From Corynebacterium pseudotuberculosis (GTDB lineage: Bacteria; Actinomycetota; Actinomycetes; Mycobacteriales; Mycobacteriaceae): a DNA stretch of 64,000 nt. This document shows positions 56,421 through 64,000 of this stretch, piece after piece; within the stretch, counting starts at the first letter, position 1; each line of letters begins with the position of its first letter. Under the pieces are notes generated by a model. That model had not been told where the DNA came from, ran no database searches, and saw only the letters and a list, made by a program, of their open reading frames with translations. Made by a program: the position numbers and the translations under genes. The stretch is from NCBI RefSeq assembly GCF_002155265.1, contig NZ_CP021251.1, forward strand, positions 248,001-312,000, given 5' to 3'.

Positions 56421-57443
56421 CTATACGTTTGTAGTTCGTCGAATAAGGATTGCTAGAACCGGTGCGCCAATCAGGCCGGTGAGCACTCCGATAGGAAGCT
56501 CTTGCGGGCTAATCAGCACCCGCGCCAAGGCATCTGCAAGTACAAGAAATAACGCAGAGGCCAAAGCGGTATTGATTACCAACATGCGGTGACTATAACC
56601 AGAGACTATGCGCATTATGTGGGGGACAATAAGACCAACAAAACCGATACCGCCGGAGCTACTCACGGCTATTGCCACGGCGGCAGATACCACGATGAGA
56701 ACGAGTAACCGAGTAATTTCAGGGGGCACGCCTACAGCCCGTGCGGTCTCATCGCCACTGGCCAGAGCATCCAAGAGCGGTCCGATTATGGCCATAAGCA
56801 GAGTCAAAAAGATGGCGACAATAATTGTTGCAACCACCGCTTGCCAGCGCGCTCGGCCTAGGGAACCCAACATCCAGAACATCACTGCTTGGTTTGTCTC
56901 CGGAGAGCCGTTGGTAAAGATGATGAAGTTGGTAAAAGCCTGTGCGCCAAATCCGATTGCTAATCCAGAAAGTATGAGCTTGAGTGGGGATGAGCTGCGA
57001 CCTGCAATGATTAGAACAGCACATGTAGCAATGACAGAACCGGCAAAGGCAAAGAATCCCATGGCCCACGCGGAGCTTAAACCGAGGATAATCAAGGAAA
57101 ACGCCGCGCCGGTGGAAGCCCCAGAGCTTACTCCCAGGACGTAGGGCTCCGCTAAAGAATTCCGGATTACGGCCTGGAAGACTACTCCAGAGACGCCCAA
57201 TATTGCGCCGACTGCAAGTCCCAGTAGCACTCGCGGAAAACGGTTGTGCCAGATAATCGCATCGGTGGCTCTATCCCAGCTGATATCGACGGGTACATGC
57301 GGGATGTGGCTTAAAATGACGCCAAACACATGGGAAGGCGCGACTCCCGCAGCTCCGATGCATACGCTTAATGCCGGGATAAAAAGCACCATGATACTGA
57401 GCACCAGCGTGGTTATCGTGGTGCGCTGCCCTGTGTATTGCAC
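56421..57443 (-). CDS. FecCD-family ABC transporter permease
   Basis: This protein of about 340 residues belongs to the FecCD/BtuC permeases. It has about nine to ten hydrophobic helices, the RVLLGLAVGAILGVSGVVFQAVIRNSLAEPYVLGVSSGAS motif region and GFVGLIVPHIMRIV that contacts the ATPase. It is a single permease, so it should form a homodimer. The start is placed at GTG 57443, because the frame to 57491 would include the operator-like palindrome and lacks a ribosome site. It is the first gene of the operon. Confidence 0.9.
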   Translation of the reverse strand: MQYTGQRTTITTLVLSIMVLFIPALSVCIGAAGVAPSHVFGVILSHIPHVPVDISWDRATDAIIWHNRFPRVLLGLAVGAILGVSGVVFQAVIRNSLAEPYVLGVSSGASTGAAFSLIILGLSSAWAMGFFAFAGSVIATCAVLIIAGRSSSPLKLILSGLAIGFGAQAFTNFIIFTNGSPETNQAVMFWMLGSLGRARWQAVVATIIVAIFLTLLMAIIGPLLDALASGDETARAVGVPPEITRLLVLIVVSAAVAIAVSSSGGIGFVGLIVPHIMRIVSGYSHRMLVINTALASALFLVLADALARVLISPQELPIGVLTGLIGAPVLAILIRRTTNV

Positions 57444-57474
57444 TGTGAGTTGGTGCCCCTGACTGATAAACAAA

Positions 57475-57491
57475 TTGAAAATGATTTCCAA
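57475..57491. promoter_or_regulatory. Zur-like operator of the FecCD transporter operon
   Basis: TTGAAAATGATTTCCAA is a 17-bp palindrome with one mismatched pair. It is one base from the TGAAAAT-N-ATTTTCA pattern of actinobacterial Zur boxes. It lies 32 bases before the chosen start of the permease gene and just after a TAATAT (-10-like) element. A half match to a DtxR box (TTAGATTAG) lies just beside it. Confidence 0.55.
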
Positions 57492-57601
57492 TATTAGATT
57501 AGTGGGCCTGAGCGTTCATTGAAAAATAACTGGTGCAGGCATGAGTCGGCACAAGTATGTACTAAGGAAAACTGGTGTAGAAGAAGAGTGCAAAGGTTAA
57601 C

Positions 57602-57628
57602 GTCTTTTGGGGTTAAAACTCCTAAGAC
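57602..57628. promoter_or_regulatory. Inverted repeat upstream of ccsB
   Basis: A 27-bp imperfect dyad runs from GTCTT to AAGAC with a GTTAAAAC core. It lies about 85 bases before ccsB. No known regulator consensus fits it well. Confidence 0.35.
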
Positions 57629-57712
57629 AAAAGGAACATGTGCTGGTGTGGTAGACATCAAATTTTTTGCGGGTATTCTGTTCCGAGATCACTAACTCTG
57701 ATTAGAGGTACC

Positions 57713-58714
57713 ATGAACGTCAACCCGAATCTTGCGTCGCTATCCGATATGGCATTTGCGTCGAGCTTCGTCATCTATTTTATTGCTCTTGTACTCTCGA
57801 TTGTCTTTTATATGAAAACGAGAACGTTCATTGACCTGGAACGGGAAAGAGTCAATGAACGGGCGCTCGTGACCGTGGGGAGCGAATCCGATAGTACCGA
57901 GGGGATGGGCACCGAGCTGGATTCTGCGGATGATCAAATCTCTAAGGTGGGAGCATCTGCAGAAAAGTTTGCTGGTATGACCCAGATGATCGTGTGGTTG
58001 GGCGTTGTTGTTCACGCCGCCTCTGTGATCTTGCGCGGTCTATCCGCTTCGCGGTTCCCCTTTGGCAATCTTTATGAATATGTCTTGGTGATCAGCTGTT
58101 TCGCGGTAGCGATTGCGGCGTTCTTCTTGCAACGGCGAGAAATGCGCGTGTTGTGGCCATGGGTTCTCACCCCTATCTTGGCTCTGCTCTTTTTTGGTGG
58201 GACCAAGCTCTATGCTGATTCCGCTCCGGTAGTACCTGCTTTGCAGTCGTTCTGGTTCCCGATCCATGTATCTACAGTGTCTATAGGCGCTTCTATCGGC
58301 ATGATCTCTGGCGTTGCTTCCGTGCTTTATCTGCTGCGTTTATACCAGGAGCAAGGCAAGGAAAAGGGCGTGCTAGGGGCACTGGCCAAGCCGTTGCCCT
58401 CTGCAAAGCTTCTCGACGCCATCGCGTATCGCACAGCGATTATCACTGTGCCGGTCTTTGGTCTAGGCATTATTTTAGGAGCAATTTGGGCAGAAAGTGC
58501 GTGGGGGCGCTTCTGGGGATGGGATCCTAAAGAGACCGTGGCTTTTGCTACTTGGATCCTTTATGCGGCTTATCTGCACGCACGTGCTACCTCAGGATGG
58601 CGGGACTCCCGGGCTGCGTGGATCAATATTGTAGCGCTTTGCACCATGGTATTTAATCTCTTTTTTATTAATATGGTGGTCTCCGGTTTGCACTCATATG
58701 CGGGTCTGAACTAA
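57713..58714 (+). CDS. ccsB: Cytochrome c biogenesis protein CcsB (heme handling)
   Basis: This 333-residue protein has about eight membrane helices and the WWD-type heme-binding motif WAESAWGRFWGWDPKET, with His in FWFPIHVSTVS and HSYAGLN. With ResB it exports heme and attaches it to apocytochrome c. The start is ATG 57713 (MNVNPNLASLSD), with AGAGG five bases ahead. It lies 3.9 kb away from resB because the transporter operon sits between them. Confidence 0.93.
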   Translation: MNVNPNLASLSDMAFASSFVIYFIALVLSIVFYMKTRTFIDLERERVNERALVTVGSESDSTEGMGTELDSADDQISKVGASAEKFAGMTQMIVWLGVVVHAASVILRGLSASRFPFGNLYEYVLVISCFAVAIAAFFLQRREMRVLWPWVLTPILALLFFGGTKLYADSAPVVPALQSFWFPIHVSTVSIGASIGMISGVASVLYLLRLYQEQGKEKGVLGALAKPLPSAKLLDAIAYRTAIITVPVFGLGIILGAIWAESAWGRFWGWDPKETVAFATWILYAAYLHARATSGWRDSRAAWINIVALCTMVFNLFFINMVVSGLHSYAGLN

Positions 58715-58767
58715 TCAAACATGAGCCCGAGAGTTCCTTTTCCTATATTGATCGGGGCATGAAAAAG

Positions 58768-58807
58768 ACGCTGTGCTTTTATTCCAAGGGGAATCTAAGC
58801 ACAGCGT
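58768..58807. terminator. Terminator between ccsB and the small convergent gene
   Basis: ACGCTGTGCTT (58768-58778) pairs with AAGCACAGCGT (58797-58807), with an inner ATTCC/GGAAT stem. An A-run at 58762-58766 gives a U-run to the minus transcript. Confidence 0.8.
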
Positions 58808-58843
58808 TGTCATAACAACTGCGTATTACGCTAAAGCGCGATG

Positions 58844-59134
58844 TTAGGCGCTTGGGGTCCCATCGTCTTGCGACTTCTCCCGATCACCATGGGAAGTATC
58901 TTCTGTGGCTTCGCGCTTCTTTTGCTCAGCTGCTTTGCGCTTGGCTTCCTCCGCGGCGCGACGCTTTTTAAATTGATCTCTTTCCAAACGCCACAAGAAT
59001 TCTTCATCGTCATCTGGGCCTTTGATACGAGGAGGCTCGGGGATGGCGCTCTTCTGCCAAGTTTTAGGGCCAAACGCCTTCCACACCAACACGATGGCTG
59101 CGATAAGCAGGAGAAGAAGAATAAGACGGCCCAC
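58844..59134 (-). CDS. Small single-helix membrane protein with charged tail
   Basis: This 96-residue protein has one N-terminal helix (GRLILLLLLIAAIVLVWKAF) and a long charged tail (EFLWRLERDQFKKRRAAEEA and on) that may form a coiled coil. The GTG start at 59134 has AAAGGA upstream at six bases. Such proteins are common in corynebacterial genomes between ccsB and men genes. The function is unknown. Confidence 0.75.
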   Translation of the reverse strand: MGRLILLLLLIAAIVLVWKAFGPKTWQKSAIPEPPRIKGPDDDEEFLWRLERDQFKKRRAAEEAKRKAAEQKKREATEDTSHGDREKSQDDGTPSA

Positions 59135-59226
59135 GGAAGATCCTTTCAAAAAGATGAATTTATGGGATTATGTGACTGTGAGCCTAGATTACCCCGAAAG
59201 AAGAACTGTTGAGTAGGGTGCTGAAT

Positions 59227-59553
59227 GTGAGCGAAACTGCAATGTCAGAGAATTCTCGTCCGATCGTCGATCCGCAGGTAAGAACTGCTGCCCGGAAAGC
59301 CGTCATCGTGTACGGTATCGCACGATGCGCACTTTTTATCGTGCTGACCGCCATCATTCAGGGGATTGCGGTAGCCATCGGCGCCCCAGTGCCAATCCTT
59401 ATTTCAGCCACGCTGGCATTAATCCTGGCCATGCCTCTATCCATGTTTGTGTTTAAAGGGATCAGGGTTCAAGCTACTCAGGCCGTAGCGTTATGGAGTG
59501 CACAACGCAAGGCCGAGAAGGATTGGGTTAAAAGCGAATTATCCAGCCGCTAA
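59227..59553 (+). CDS. DUF4229 family membrane protein
   Basis: This protein of about 108 residues has two hydrophobic helices (about 32-54 and 58-78) and a basic C-terminus with AQRKAEKDW, matching DUF4229. The start is uncertain (GTG 59227 or ATG 59242). It is convergent with menA and overlaps its end by 15 bases. It lies beside menaquinone genes in many actinobacteria; its role is unknown. Confidence 0.75.
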   Translation: MSETAMSENSRPIVDPQVRTAARKAVIVYGIARCALFIVLTAIIQGIAVAIGAPVPILISATLALILAMPLSMFVFKGIRVQATQAVALWSAQRKAEKDWVKSELSSR

Positions 59554-60414
59554 TGCTATGGCAGTTGCTACGGCCCATACCGCCATGGACTTTCCAGTAG
59601 CGCCGAGTACCGGGATAAGATCCTGAGCGTGGCGTCCTTTCACCACAGGTTGTGCTGCTTTTATCACAAGCGGAAGGGCGATAATGCCGATGCCAGCCCA
59701 GGGTGAAACTGCAAAGAACGCAAGGGAAACCGCAAACGGTATGGCTACGAGGACGCAATACAAGCGGCGGGTTGCGGTATCGCCAAGAATAACCGCAAGG
59801 GTAGTTTTCCCTGCGGCAGAATCGGTGGGAATATCGCGGAGGTTATTTACAAGGTTTACCCCGGCGGACATTGCTCCTACCGCTACGGCACAACCGAAAC
59901 CAACCCACGTGACTCTGCCGAGCTGAGTGAACTGAGTTCCTAGTACTGCAACAAGGCCAAAGAATACAAAGACTGAGACTTCGCCGAGTCCACGGTACCC
60001 ATAGGGATTTTTCCCGCCGGTATAAAACCAGGCCCCGAGGATGCAAAGAGCGCCCACGGCAATAAGCCACCATGCGCTTGCTAAACACAAGGCGATGCCG
60101 GCGATCGCTGCTACTCCGAAAGCTAGAAAAGCAGCTCGTTTAACGTCCTCCGGTTGCGCCAATCCAGATCCCGTTAGCCGTAGTGGGCCAGTGCGGTCAT
60201 CATCTGTACCGCGGATTCCATCTGAATAATCGTTTGCGTAGTTCACTCCTACGATGAGTGCCCATGCGACAACGAGCGCCAACAGGGCCCGCCACCAGCT
60301 AAAACCATGGGCTTGGGCTGCGGCGCCAGAACCGATGATGACGGGGGCAAAGGCATTGGCCCACGTGTGAGGACGGGCGCCTTCTTTCCAATCGGCAAAA
60401 GTAGCTTTTGACAT
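59539..60414 (-). CDS. menA: 1,4-dihydroxy-2-naphthoate polyprenyltransferase
   Basis: This 291-residue membrane prenyltransferase attaches the isoprenoid chain to 1,4-dihydroxy-2-naphthoate in menaquinone synthesis. The first Asp-rich motif NYANDYSDGIRGTDDDRTGP and second NLVNNLRDIPTDSAAGKTTLA are both present, with about eight helices. The start is ATG 60414 (MSKATFADWKEG); the frame before it is an extension into menE. It lies 13 bases after the menE stop. Confidence 0.95.
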   Translation of the reverse strand: MSKATFADWKEGARPHTWANAFAPVIIGSGAAAQAHGFSWWRALLALVVAWALIVGVNYANDYSDGIRGTDDDRTGPLRLTGSGLAQPEDVKRAAFLAFGVAAIAGIALCLASAWWLIAVGALCILGAWFYTGGKNPYGYRGLGEVSVFVFFGLVAVLGTQFTQLGRVTWVGFGCAVAVGAMSAGVNLVNNLRDIPTDSAAGKTTLAVILGDTATRRLYCVLVAIPFAVSLAFFAVSPWAGIGIIALPLVIKAAQPVVKGRHAQDLIPVLGATGKSMAVWAVATAIALAAG

Positions 60415-60427
60415 GCTGTCTATTGTC

Positions 60428-61555
60428 TCACTGTTGTGTGAAAAGGGCGGTGACACCCCTACGATCAATTTTTCCGGGGCCGATAAGTGGCAGAGATTCC
60501 ACTCGACGGATGTCCTTGGGCAACTGCCAACGAGGGAGATCATCAAGCGCGGAAATGATAGTTGTAGGATGTGCATTGCCCTCATAAGCTGCGACAATAA
60601 TGTGGCCGAATCGCCTGTCGGGTAGCCCCACTACGCAAGCCGCCGTGACTCCAGGGACATCGCAAAGTTTGCGCTCCAAAACTTCGGGGTGAATCTTTAA
60701 GCCACCAGAGTCGATAACGTTATCGAGCCTGCCTACAACTTCAAGTATTCCGTCATTGAGGATGCCCGCGTCGGAGGTAATAAACCAGCCGGGTTGAGAA
60801 AACGCATGGTGATCGGGGATATTACGGTATCCCTGCGCTATCATAGGGCCGCCAAGGTGAATGCGCTCGTTGATAACGCGTATCGTCGCGCCAGGCACCG
60901 GGCGGCCGTTATATACGCAGCCTCCGGATGTCTCTGAGGCGCCGTAAGTGGTCACCACGTTGATGCCGAGTTCTTTGGCCGCGCGGCGGTCGTCGGCACG
61001 CAAAGGAGCGCCGCCCACCAGGATCGCCGTGAAGACTCGAAGAGCCTCGATGCCCACCAAAGTATCCATTGCTTTAAGCAATTGCAGGGGCGTCAATGAT
61101 GTGTAAACCCGTTCGCCTTCGACGCTTGCTGCGGCAGCGGCAAAAGCAGCCACGTTAAAGCCGCGTGAAACATCGACAACAATGGGATCATAACCAGCAA
61201 TGATCGAGCGAACCAGTATCTGCATTCCCGCGATGTGATGAGCCGGCATAGCCAGCAGCCACTGGGCCTCGCCACCGAGAAACTGGTGCGTAGCGTCTGC
61301 AGAAGACACAAGGTTGCCCGCGGTGAGCATAGCGCCTTTGGGGATCCCGGTGGAGCCGGAAGTACTCATGACCAGAGCAATATCTGGATCGATGGGGTGA
61401 CCCACGCGTTGGGTTCTGCGCAGTAGTTCGGCCCGATCTTTATCGTCGGACGGAAGGGGGAGGAAGCTACGCTGCCCCACGATGGCCTGTTCCAAGCGGT
61501 CGAGGATGCTGGCAGGATTATGCGTGGGGACAACGAGGGGCTCAAGTACATGCAC
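60428..61555 (-). CDS. menE: o-Succinylbenzoate-CoA ligase
   Basis: This 375-residue ANL-family ligase activates o-succinylbenzoate with CoA. The AMP-binding motif MSTSGSTGIPKGAMLTA, VVTTYGASETSGGCVYNG and the C-terminal LDNVIDSGGLKIHPEVLE are present. The length is that of the short actinobacterial MenE. The start is GTG 61555 without a clear ribosome site. menA follows after 13 bases; menB lies just upstream on the same strand. Confidence 0.92.
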   Translation of the reverse strand: MHVLEPLVVPTHNPASILDRLEQAIVGQRSFLPLPSDDKDRAELLRRTQRVGHPIDPDIALVMSTSGSTGIPKGAMLTAGNLVSSADATHQFLGGEAQWLLAMPAHHIAGMQILVRSIIAGYDPIVVDVSRGFNVAAFAAAAASVEGERVYTSLTPLQLLKAMDTLVGIEALRVFTAILVGGAPLRADDRRAAKELGINVVTTYGASETSGGCVYNGRPVPGATIRVINERIHLGGPMIAQGYRNIPDHHAFSQPGWFITSDAGILNDGILEVVGRLDNVIDSGGLKIHPEVLERKLCDVPGVTAACVVGLPDRRFGHIIVAAYEGNAHPTTIISALDDLPRWQLPKDIRRVESLPLIGPGKIDRRGVTALFTQQ

Positions 61556-61617
61556 AATTAAAGTTTAGTGCTAATAGTCATGAGGTCTGGAGTCCCTGTC
61601 TCGGATTGAGACGTTGC

Positions 61618-62586
61618 TTAGTAGTAATAAGGAAAGTCATTCCAATCAGGAGCGCGTTTTTGCAGGAAGGCTTCTTTGCCTTCCACCGCTTCATCCGTCA
61701 TATATGCCAGGCGAGTGGCTTCACCGGCAAAAACTTGCTGCCCCATGAGGCCGTCGTCGGTGAGGTTAAAAGCAAACTTGAGCATGCGTTGGGCGGTAGG
61801 GGACTTGCCGTTGATTTCGCGGGCCATCTGAATGGCCTCGTCCTCTAGATTCTTGTGATCTGCAACGATATTTACAGCACCCATGCGTTGCATCGTCTCG
61901 GCGTCGTATGTACGCCCAAGGAAAAAGATTTCACGAGCAAATTTCTGCCCTACCATTTTTGCTAGATATGCGGAACCATAGCCGGCATCAAAGGATCCCA
62001 CATCGGCATCGGTCTGCTTGAATCGAGCCTCCTGGCGGGAAGCGATTGTCATGTCACACACAACGTGTAAAGAGTGCCCGCCACCTGCGGCCCAGCCGTT
62101 GACTACCGCTATAACCACTTTGGGCATGGTGCGGATGAGTCGTTGTACCTCAAGAATGTGCAGCCTGCCACCTTCGACCTTTTCCCTGGCAGTGTCCACT
62201 GTTGATTCGTCTGCGGTGGCGTCGTCGTGAGCGTGCTCAGTGGCGTACCTATATCCGGAACGTCCGCGGATACGTTGATCGCCGCCGGAACAGAAGGCCC
62301 AGCCACCATCTTTTTCGCTCGGCCCATTTCCGGTAAGCAGTACGGTGCCCACATCGGGTGTGCGGCGAGCGTGGTCGAGTGCGCGATAGAGCTCGTCGAC
62401 AGTGTGGGGTCGGAAAGCATTACGGACTTCAGGGCGGTCAAAAGCTATGCGCACAATTCCGTTTTCTCGTCCTTCACCTACGTGACGGTGGTACGTGATA
62501 TCAGTAAGATCCTGGAACCCCGCGACGGTCTCCCACTGGGAAGCATCAAAAGGATTATCGGTACTGTATGTTTTCTGCTCATCCAT
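61618..62586 (-). CDS. menB: 1,4-Dihydroxy-2-naphthoyl-CoA synthase
   Basis: This protein of about 322 residues is a crotonase-family enzyme that closes the naphthoquinone ring. IVRIAFDRPEVRNAFRPHTVDEL, the oxyanion-hole region FCSGGDQRIRGRSGY, VNGWAAGGGHSLHVVCDMTIAS and DVGSFDAGYGSAYLA are typical. The start at ATG 62586 (MDEQKTYSTDNPF) is chosen over a TTG at 62625 by family length. It begins the menB-menE-menA operon. Confidence 0.94.
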   Translation of the reverse strand: MDEQKTYSTDNPFDASQWETVAGFQDLTDITYHRHVGEGRENGIVRIAFDRPEVRNAFRPHTVDELYRALDHARRTPDVGTVLLTGNGPSEKDGGWAFCSGGDQRIRGRSGYRYATEHAHDDATADESTVDTAREKVEGGRLHILEVQRLIRTMPKVVIAVVNGWAAGGGHSLHVVCDMTIASRQEARFKQTDADVGSFDAGYGSAYLAKMVGQKFAREIFFLGRTYDAETMQRMGAVNIVADHKNLEDEAIQMAREINGKSPTAQRMLKFAFNLTDDGLMGQQVFAGEATRLAYMTDEAVEGKEAFLQKRAPDWNDFPYYY

Positions 62587-62717
62587 AATTAAAGAATCTA
62601 GTCTTTCAACCTGAGCCCCTTCCAAGAACTGCCTTTCTGAGGCGTATGCTGCCAGCTTCTTTGCTGGCTGCGACTTGGTAGTGCGATGCGATTGGACAGG
62701 GGCGAGGTCAAGGTAGG

Positions 62718-64000
62718 TTAACCGATAAATAAGAACGCAAACAGTGTGTTGAGAACTGTTGCAACAACCATGGGAACAAGGGTGCGTTTGACCAGTCGAA
62801 TCGGGTTGACTTTGATGGCGCCGGCGACGATAAGCACTGCCGCGTTGACCGGAGAGATCTGGCGCATCAGATTAGACGTGCCCCAGATTGCAGTGAGCAT
62901 TTGCGGTGCGTGGATGGAAGACTGTGTCGCTAAAGAGGGGACTACCTCGGAGAACGCAAAATAGGGGGCAGTTCCGGAGCCGGTGAGAGTGGCCATGGCG
63001 GCGGTAGCGACCACAAAAATGAGAACGATGAGTATGGCTGCGCCGGAAGAACCTTCGGCTGCTTGGATGAGCATGTCGATCACGCCCATCTGGGTAATAC
63101 CTTCGACTAAAACGGCAGCGGCTACGAGTAGGGAGACTACGCCTGCTGCGCCTTCACCCATGCCTTTGAAAAAACTTGCTACCGAGTCGATGGCGCCCGT
63201 GATTGTGCGTTTACGCAAGGATTCGATGATGAGCGCAACAAAAAGAGATACCACGGTAACAGGTAGGATTCCGGCTTCAAAGGGGAGCACACTAAGGCGC
63301 TTTAAAAGGGCTGAAACGACGATCAAAAGAAGGGGCATGAGCGGGAGGACCGCGTAAATAGCCGGGTAGCCCAGACGCGCGCTCAAGGGCGTCTCTGGTA
63401 GCTGCATCGGAGTCGCTTATTTCTCGGTTTTCTGCGTTGTGCTGCGTTCCCTCGTGGGCATGGCGCGTATCGACGATATCGCAATGGCGTTGCCACCACA
63501 TGTGTACAAAAGCGGTGATTATCAACGCCGGCACGGTTGCCCATGCGACATGGCCGTAGACAAATTCTGTGACGGTCATGCCGGTAAGGTCAGCACCTTG
63601 AATGAGCCCCGCCTCTAGCGGGGTAGGGATGATCGTGGAAGACGTGACCACGATGGCTCCTACTGTCAAAGGGGTGAGTCCGGCGGCTATGAGCGCGGGT
63701 AGGAGCGTTGCCACGAGGAGTAGTGAGAGCGCGGAAGCTGAGGGAATAACCAGTGACAAAAGGTTTCCTATTAAAAATCCCACTGGGACGAGCCAATATG
63801 ATCCCTTAAAACGGCGTAATGGTGTGGAAAGTATCACCACGGTTTTGGCATCGGCACCAATATGGCGCATATAGGAAACAAAACCAAAAAGCACCATAAT
63901 GGCCATGCCGATTCCAGAGAAACGACTCTTAAAAAGAGCTTCTACCACGAGTAGTTGGTCATAGAGCGCGTTCCCGGAAGAAGTGATGTCCGTGGAACGG
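62718..64000 (-). pseudogene. DcuC-type C4-dicarboxylate transporter, frameshifted and cut by the right edge
   Basis: Two overlapping frames together make one membrane transporter of about 425 visible residues. The N-terminal part (from the right edge to about 63400, RFSGIGMAIMVLFGF, LVIPSASALSLLLVATLLPAL, STIIPTPLEAGLIQGADLTG) and the C-terminal part (from about 63410 to 62718, RLGYPAIYAVLPLMPLLLIV, GTSNLMRQISPVNAAVLIVAGAIK) fit the anaerobic C4-dicarboxylate transporter family. The second frame has a TAA at 63417-63419, so the shift lies below that, in the hydrophilic loop. An extra base, or a two-base loss, near 63380-63416 is needed. It could be a sequencing error or a true null. Confidence 0.75.

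Noticed and set aside
1..64000. CRISPR arrays, rRNA, tRNA and insertion sequences
   Set aside because: I saw no regularly spaced repeats, cloverleaf structures, rRNA cores or transposase motifs; the inverted repeats are single hairpins at gene ends.

Overview
The window comes from a Corynebacterium chromosome, probably the diphtheriae/ulcerans/pseudotuberculosis clade (inferred; species not proven). The evidence is moderate GC, a corynebacterial mycolyltransferase, a RamB regulator next to a two-subunit-plus-cytochrome sdhCAB operon, and the actinobacterial order mshA-gpmA-senX3-regX3-ppx-proC followed by a hem/ccs/men block. It is core chromosome. I saw no rRNA or tRNA genes, CRISPR array, insertion sequence or prophage.

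Layout. 1-4.4 kb (minus): the 5' part of an M1 aminopeptidase, a prolyl oligopeptidase and a secreted mycolyltransferase-like esterase. 4.8 kb: an unannotated-looking 44-codon gene with its own terminator. 5.2-8.1 kb: lpd and ramB, convergent, sharing a bidirectional terminator. 8.1-12.5 kb: a long control region with RamA-, DtxR- and GlxR-like sites, then sdhCAB and a small membrane protein. 12.6-15.9 kb: small membrane proteins, a degenerate DeoC-like protein and a DUF2993 protein. 16-19.4 kb (minus): a pyruvate formate-lyase locus in which the enzyme is split into a catalytic subunit and a separate 83-residue glycyl-radical subunit, followed by the activating enzyme. 20-24.3 kb: methyltransferase, DUF2505, murB, fadD. 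24.6-32.6 kb: mycothiol synthesis, phosphoglycerate mutase, the SenX3-RegX3 phosphate system, exopolyphosphatase and proC. 32.9-36.7 kb: a BldC-like HTH protein, ribosomal protein bS22, a DsbA-CcdA pair, an HAD phosphatase and a glutaredoxin-like protein.

36.8-50.2 kb is a heme biosynthesis supercluster (hemA, hemC, hemD fusion, hemB, hemE, hemY, hemL). Embedded between hemB and hemE is a full-length P1B-type ATPase homologue that has lost its phosphorylation Asp and most other catalytic motifs. 50.2-58.7 kb holds the cytochrome c maturation system (TlpA-like, CcdA, ResB, CcsB). It is interrupted between resB and ccsB by an oppositely oriented FecCD-type metal/siderophore ABC transporter plus methyltransferase operon, with a Zur-like operator at its start. 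58.8-62.6 kb: small membrane proteins and menA, menE, menB for menaquinone. 62.7 kb to the right edge: a DcuC-type transporter broken by a frameshift.

The genes fit together as a respiratory block: lpd and sdh feed electrons, men makes the quinone, hem and ccs make the cytochromes, and pfl gives an anaerobic pyruvate branch. The two points most worth following are the two-piece pyruvate formate-lyase and the dead P-type ATPase inside the heme operon. The tiny helical peptide gene beside the mycolyltransferase is third.
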